Shown piece after piece: positions 61,534 to 64,000 of a stretch of DNA of 64,000 nt. Positions within the stretch are counted from its first letter, which is position 1. Every line of letters starts with the position of its first letter. The notes under the pieces were generated by a model that saw only the letters and a list, made by a program, of their open reading frames with translations, had not been told where the DNA came from and ran no database searches. The translations under genes were made by a program, and so were the position numbers. Source of the DNA: Maricaulis salignorans (lineage in GTDB: Bacteria; Pseudomonadota; Alphaproteobacteria; Caulobacterales; Maricaulaceae); NCBI RefSeq assembly GCF_900103475.1, contig NZ_FNHG01000004.1, forward strand, positions 143,105 to 207,104, given 5' to 3'.

Positions 61534-62040
61534 ATGACATCGCGCGTTCTGACACTTGCTGCAGCCTATGCTGCGTTCGGCCTCGAGCCGGGCGCCGGGC
61601 TGATCGCAGCCAAACGCAAGTTCCGCGAGGAAGTCAAAACGCTCCACCCCGACACCACCGAACCCAGCCCGGCTGCCCTGTCCAGGCTGGCGGCCATCGT
61701 GGAGGCAATCCGCCATCTCGAAAAGCATCTGCCCTCCTGCATGGAGGTGGAAATCAATAGCGAGCAGGCCCGGCGCGGTCTGACGCGCTCCATGCGCTCC
61801 GGCGAGCGGACGATTATCGTGCGCATTCCCGCCGGCATAACCGACGGCAGCTTCCTGCAGGCGGTCGGTGAACCGGATACCAGCGTCCAGGTCCGCGTCA
61901 TTGCCCTGGCACCCGATGCAGCGAGAACAGCTGAGCCGGCGGATTTCGAGCCCCTCGATGACTTCATCGAGGCCTTTTCGCGCCCCTCGGCCAATGCCCG
62001 TTTTGCGCGCTGGATCCGCAAGGCACAGTCGGCCGCGTGA
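61534..62040 (+). CDS. J-domain (DnaJ-like) protein
   Basis: A 168-residue protein with an N-terminal J-like domain: AAYAAFGLEPGAGLIAAKRKFREEVKTLHPDTT carries the HPD motif needed to stimulate Hsp70. No Gly/Phe or zinc-finger region follows, so it is a type III J protein. The C-terminal half (TIIVRIPAGITDGSFLQAVGE) is beta-rich, like the C-terminal part of DnaJ-type proteins. It sits between pdxH and aroC. Confidence 0.82.
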   Translation: MTSRVLTLAAAYAAFGLEPGAGLIAAKRKFREEVKTLHPDTTEPSPAALSRLAAIVEAIRHLEKHLPSCMEVEINSEQARRGLTRSMRSGERTIIVRIPAGITDGSFLQAVGEPDTSVQVRVIALAPDAARTAEPADFEPLDDFIEAFSRPSANARFARWIRKAQSAA

Positions 62041-62087
62041 CGCCGGGCCTTTCGCCGACTATGCTCTGAAAAAAGCGCGGATCGGCT

Positions 62088-63179
62088 ATGTCACACAACA
62101 CTTTCGGACATTTATTCAGGGTCACCACCTGGGGCGAGAGCCACGGACCGGCGATCGGAGCCGTCATCGATGGCTGCCCGGCCGGGATACCGCTGAGCGA
62201 AGCCGATCTCCAGCCCTGGCTCGACCTGCGCCGGCCGGGAACATCGCGGCATGTCACACCGCGCCAGGAACCCGACCAGGTACGCATCCTGTCAGGCACA
62301 TTCAGCGATGACCGGACCGGCGGCCCCGTCACCACCGGCACGCCGATCAGCCTGATGATCGAAAACCAGGATGCGCGCTCGAAGGATTATGGCGATATCC
62401 GCGACAAATGGCGGCCAGGCCACGCCGACTATACCTATGACATGAAATATGGCGTGCGCGATTACCGCGGCGGCGGCCGATCCTCGGCCCGCGAAACCGC
62501 CTCGCGCGTCGCGGCTGGCGGCGTCGCTCGCAAGGTGCTCGGCGACGGGATCTCCATCCGCGCCGCCCTGGTCCAGGTCGGTGCGCGACAGATCGACCGC
62601 GCGCGCTGGGATTGGGACGAAGTCTCCAATAACCCCTTCTTCTGCCCCGACGCCGCCACGGCCGAGCTCTGGGCGGCGGACATGGATGCCCTGCGCACTG
62701 AGGGTTCGTCCACCGGCGCCATTGTCGAAGTCGTGGTGTCCGGCCTGCCCGCCGGATGGGGCGCGCCGGTCTATGCGAAGCTGGACAGCGAAATGGCCGC
62801 CGCCATGATGACAATCAATGCCGTCAAGGGTGTCGAAATCGGCGCCGGCTTCGCCTCGGCCGCGATGCGCGGCGAGCAGGCCGCCGACGAAATGCGAATG
62901 GGCGAGGATGGCCCGGTCTTCCTGTCCAACCATAATGGCGGCGTGCTCGGCGGCATTTCGACCGGCCAGGACCTGGTGGTCCGCTTTGCCGTCAAGCCGA
63001 CCTCCTCGATCCGCATCGAGCGGCGCACGCTCGACCGCGATTTCGACGAGACCGTGATCGAGACCCGCGGGCGCCATGACCCCTGTGTCGGCATCCGTGC
63101 CGTTCCCGTCGGTGAAGCCATGGCGGCGATCGTTCTGGCCGACCAGAAATTGCGCCATGCCGGTCAATCCGCCTTCTGA
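62088..63179 (+). CDS. aroC: Chorismate synthase
   Basis: A 363-residue shikimate-pathway enzyme that makes chorismate from EPSP with reduced FMN. Family motifs: [66 protein letters not shown] and [19 protein letters not shown]. The length is normal. It lies 47 bp after the J-domain gene. Confidence 0.97.
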   Translation: MSHNTFGHLFRVTTWGESHGPAIGAVIDGCPAGIPLSEADLQPWLDLRRPGTSRHVTPRQEPDQVRILSGTFSDDRTGGPVTTGTPISLMIENQDARSKDYGDIRDKWRPGHADYTYDMKYGVRDYRGGGRSSARETASRVAAGGVARKVLGDGISIRAALVQVGARQIDRARWDWDEVSNNPFFCPDAATAELWAADMDALRTEGSSTGAIVEVVVSGLPAGWGAPVYAKLDSEMAAAMMTINAVKGVEIGAGFASAAMRGEQAADEMRMGEDGPVFLSNHNGGVLGGISTGQDLVVRFAVKPTSSIRIERRTLDRDFDETVIETRGRHDPCVGIRAVPVGEAMAAIVLADQKLRHAGQSAF

Positions 63180-63287
63180 CCCACGAAGATGAAGGGCGCG
63201 TTCATCCCCGGCTCATCAAGATTTGGTTAAGCTTCTTCAAACTGGGGCGAGGATTCCCGGAACGCCGTCATGAAGGAGCCTCCGACG

Positions 63288-64000
63288 ATGACCAAATTCA
63301 GCCTGCTCACTGCCACAGCGGTCGCGCTGATCTTTCTGCCTGGCCTCGCATTTACGGATGCCGCCGAAGCGCAAAGTCGCCATGAACGCAATGGGTCGGG
63401 CCGATCTGTTTCGTCGGAAGAACAAAACCCGCGACGGACGCGTTCCGAAAATCGCAATCGCGGCAATCAACAGGCCGATCGGCGCTCGAACTCATCGCGA
63501 TCGTCTGGGCAGCCCGCGCGAAACCGCGGCGGCCAGCCGGCCACGACGTCAAGCCCGCAGGATAATAGTCGCGGCGAGGCCCGCCCGCCCGCAAGCCGCT
63601 CCGACCGCAGTTCACCACGCGGTGACCGGGTCCAGGATCGCCGCTCGGATCGCACGGCTCCGCGCAGCAATCGTGGCGATCGCGCGCCCGGCCGCGGCGG
63701 CCCGGTGATGGACCGGACCGATCCTCGTATTCAGCCCGCGCCGGTTCAGGGCAGCGGCAGACGTGGCACAGGCACCCGCCGCTCCGATTCCCACCCCGGT
63801 AGTAGTGGTAGTAGTCCACGCACCGGAACATACCGTCCCGGCGCGCAGCCGGGCCGCGACGGCGCGCATAACCCGCGCGGACCAAGATCAGGATCCACCA
63901 GCCCAGGCTCACGCCCGGGTCGCGATGGAGCCTATAACCCGCGGGGTCCGAGATCCGGAACCACCCGTCCCGGCTCACGCCCGGGTCGCGACGGAGCCTA
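63288..64000 (+). CDS. Arg/Gly/Pro-rich exported protein with 22-residue tandem repeats (cut by window end)
   Basis: Open at the window end, so longer than the 237 residues seen. AAGGAG stands about 9 nt before ATG 63288. A signal peptide (to about DAAEA) is followed by a low-complexity Arg/Ser/Pro/Gly/Asn region. Near the end a 22-residue unit repeats: RPGAQPGRDGAHNPRGPRSG at 63834, SPGSRPGRDGAYNPRGPRSG at 63900 and a third beginning at 63966. Such a basic, repetitive envelope protein may bind polysaccharide or nucleic acid. No family is recognised. The gap 63180-63287 has only the promoter region. Confidence 0.7.
   Translation, partial: MTKFSLLTATAVALIFLPGLAFTDAAEAQSRHERNGSGRSVSSEEQNPRRTRSENRNRGNQQADRRSNSSRSSGQPARNRGGQPATTSSPQDNSRGEARPPASRSDRSSPRGDRVQDRRSDRTAPRSNRGDRAPGRGGPVMDRTDPRIQPAPVQGSGRRGTGTRRSDSHPGSSGSSPRTGTYRPGAQPGRDGAHNPRGPRSGSTSPGSRPGRDGAYNPRGPRSGTTRPGSRPGRDGA

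Overview
The window looks like chromosome of a GC-rich alphaproteobacterium of the Caulobacterales/Maricaulales type (marine, Hyphomonadaceae- or Maricaulis-like). The evidence is a set of lineage-typical genes (DUF1491, two DUF2336 proteins, a DnaA-domain-IV protein of the HdaB type followed by a DUF6456 protein, DUF5330, an Rnk-type factor), a perfect CtrA-type box (TTAA-N7-TTAAC), a Mrp-type Na+/H+ antiporter operon and a TonB/ExbB/ExbD operon with DUF3450 and TPR partners. The genus is inferred from gene content only.

Layout. 1-1050: the 3' end of an unknown gene, a REP-like inverted repeat and a YcgN-type Cys-cluster protein. 1140-9000: a class A penicillin-binding protein, a single-domain voltage-gated channel of the bacterial Na+-channel type on the opposite strand, a GGDEF-EAL protein, a small PAN-type secreted protein, a DUF2336 protein and an unknown protein. 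9068-12700 (minus): MscS channel, release factor 3, an unknown protein and DUF1491. 12713-20400: a CtrA box before an orphan BcsB-like protein, two unknown exported proteins, a PAS histidine kinase of the DivJ/PleC kind, DUF5330, SufE, then DUF6456 and HdaB. 20548-28265 (minus): a ten-gene Mrp-type antiporter operon. 28439-33276: DUF2336, Rnk, aquaporin Z, and a divergent LysR/alcohol-dehydrogenase-like pair.

33279-37172 is an accessory island of about 3.9 kb. It is bounded by a 21-bp direct repeat whose left copy is the 3' end of the LysR gene. Inside, large palindromic repeat units alternate with four short single genes: an FGE-fold lipoprotein, two small unknown proteins and a second lipoprotein. 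The units share a hairpin core whose two arms have changed in a compensating way between copies. This is the most unusual part of the window.

37347-42000: DoxX-like protein, MFS transporter, MsrB and a lipoprotein S9A oligopeptidase. 42100-49075 (minus): the TonB operon in the order DUF3450, ExbB with periplasmic domain, ExbB, ExbD, ExbD, TonB, TPR; a second TonB follows beyond a strong terminator. 49660-50067: tRNA-Gln and tRNA-Pro. 50229-57970: SppA protease, DUF3667, and an oligopeptide ABC system split into oppA and oppBC with no ATPase genes seen. 58104-63179: an ATP-grasp-like protein overlapping an MBL hydrolase, DUF1499, pdxH, a J-domain protein and aroC. The window ends inside an Arg/Gly/Pro-rich exported protein with 22-residue tandem repeats.
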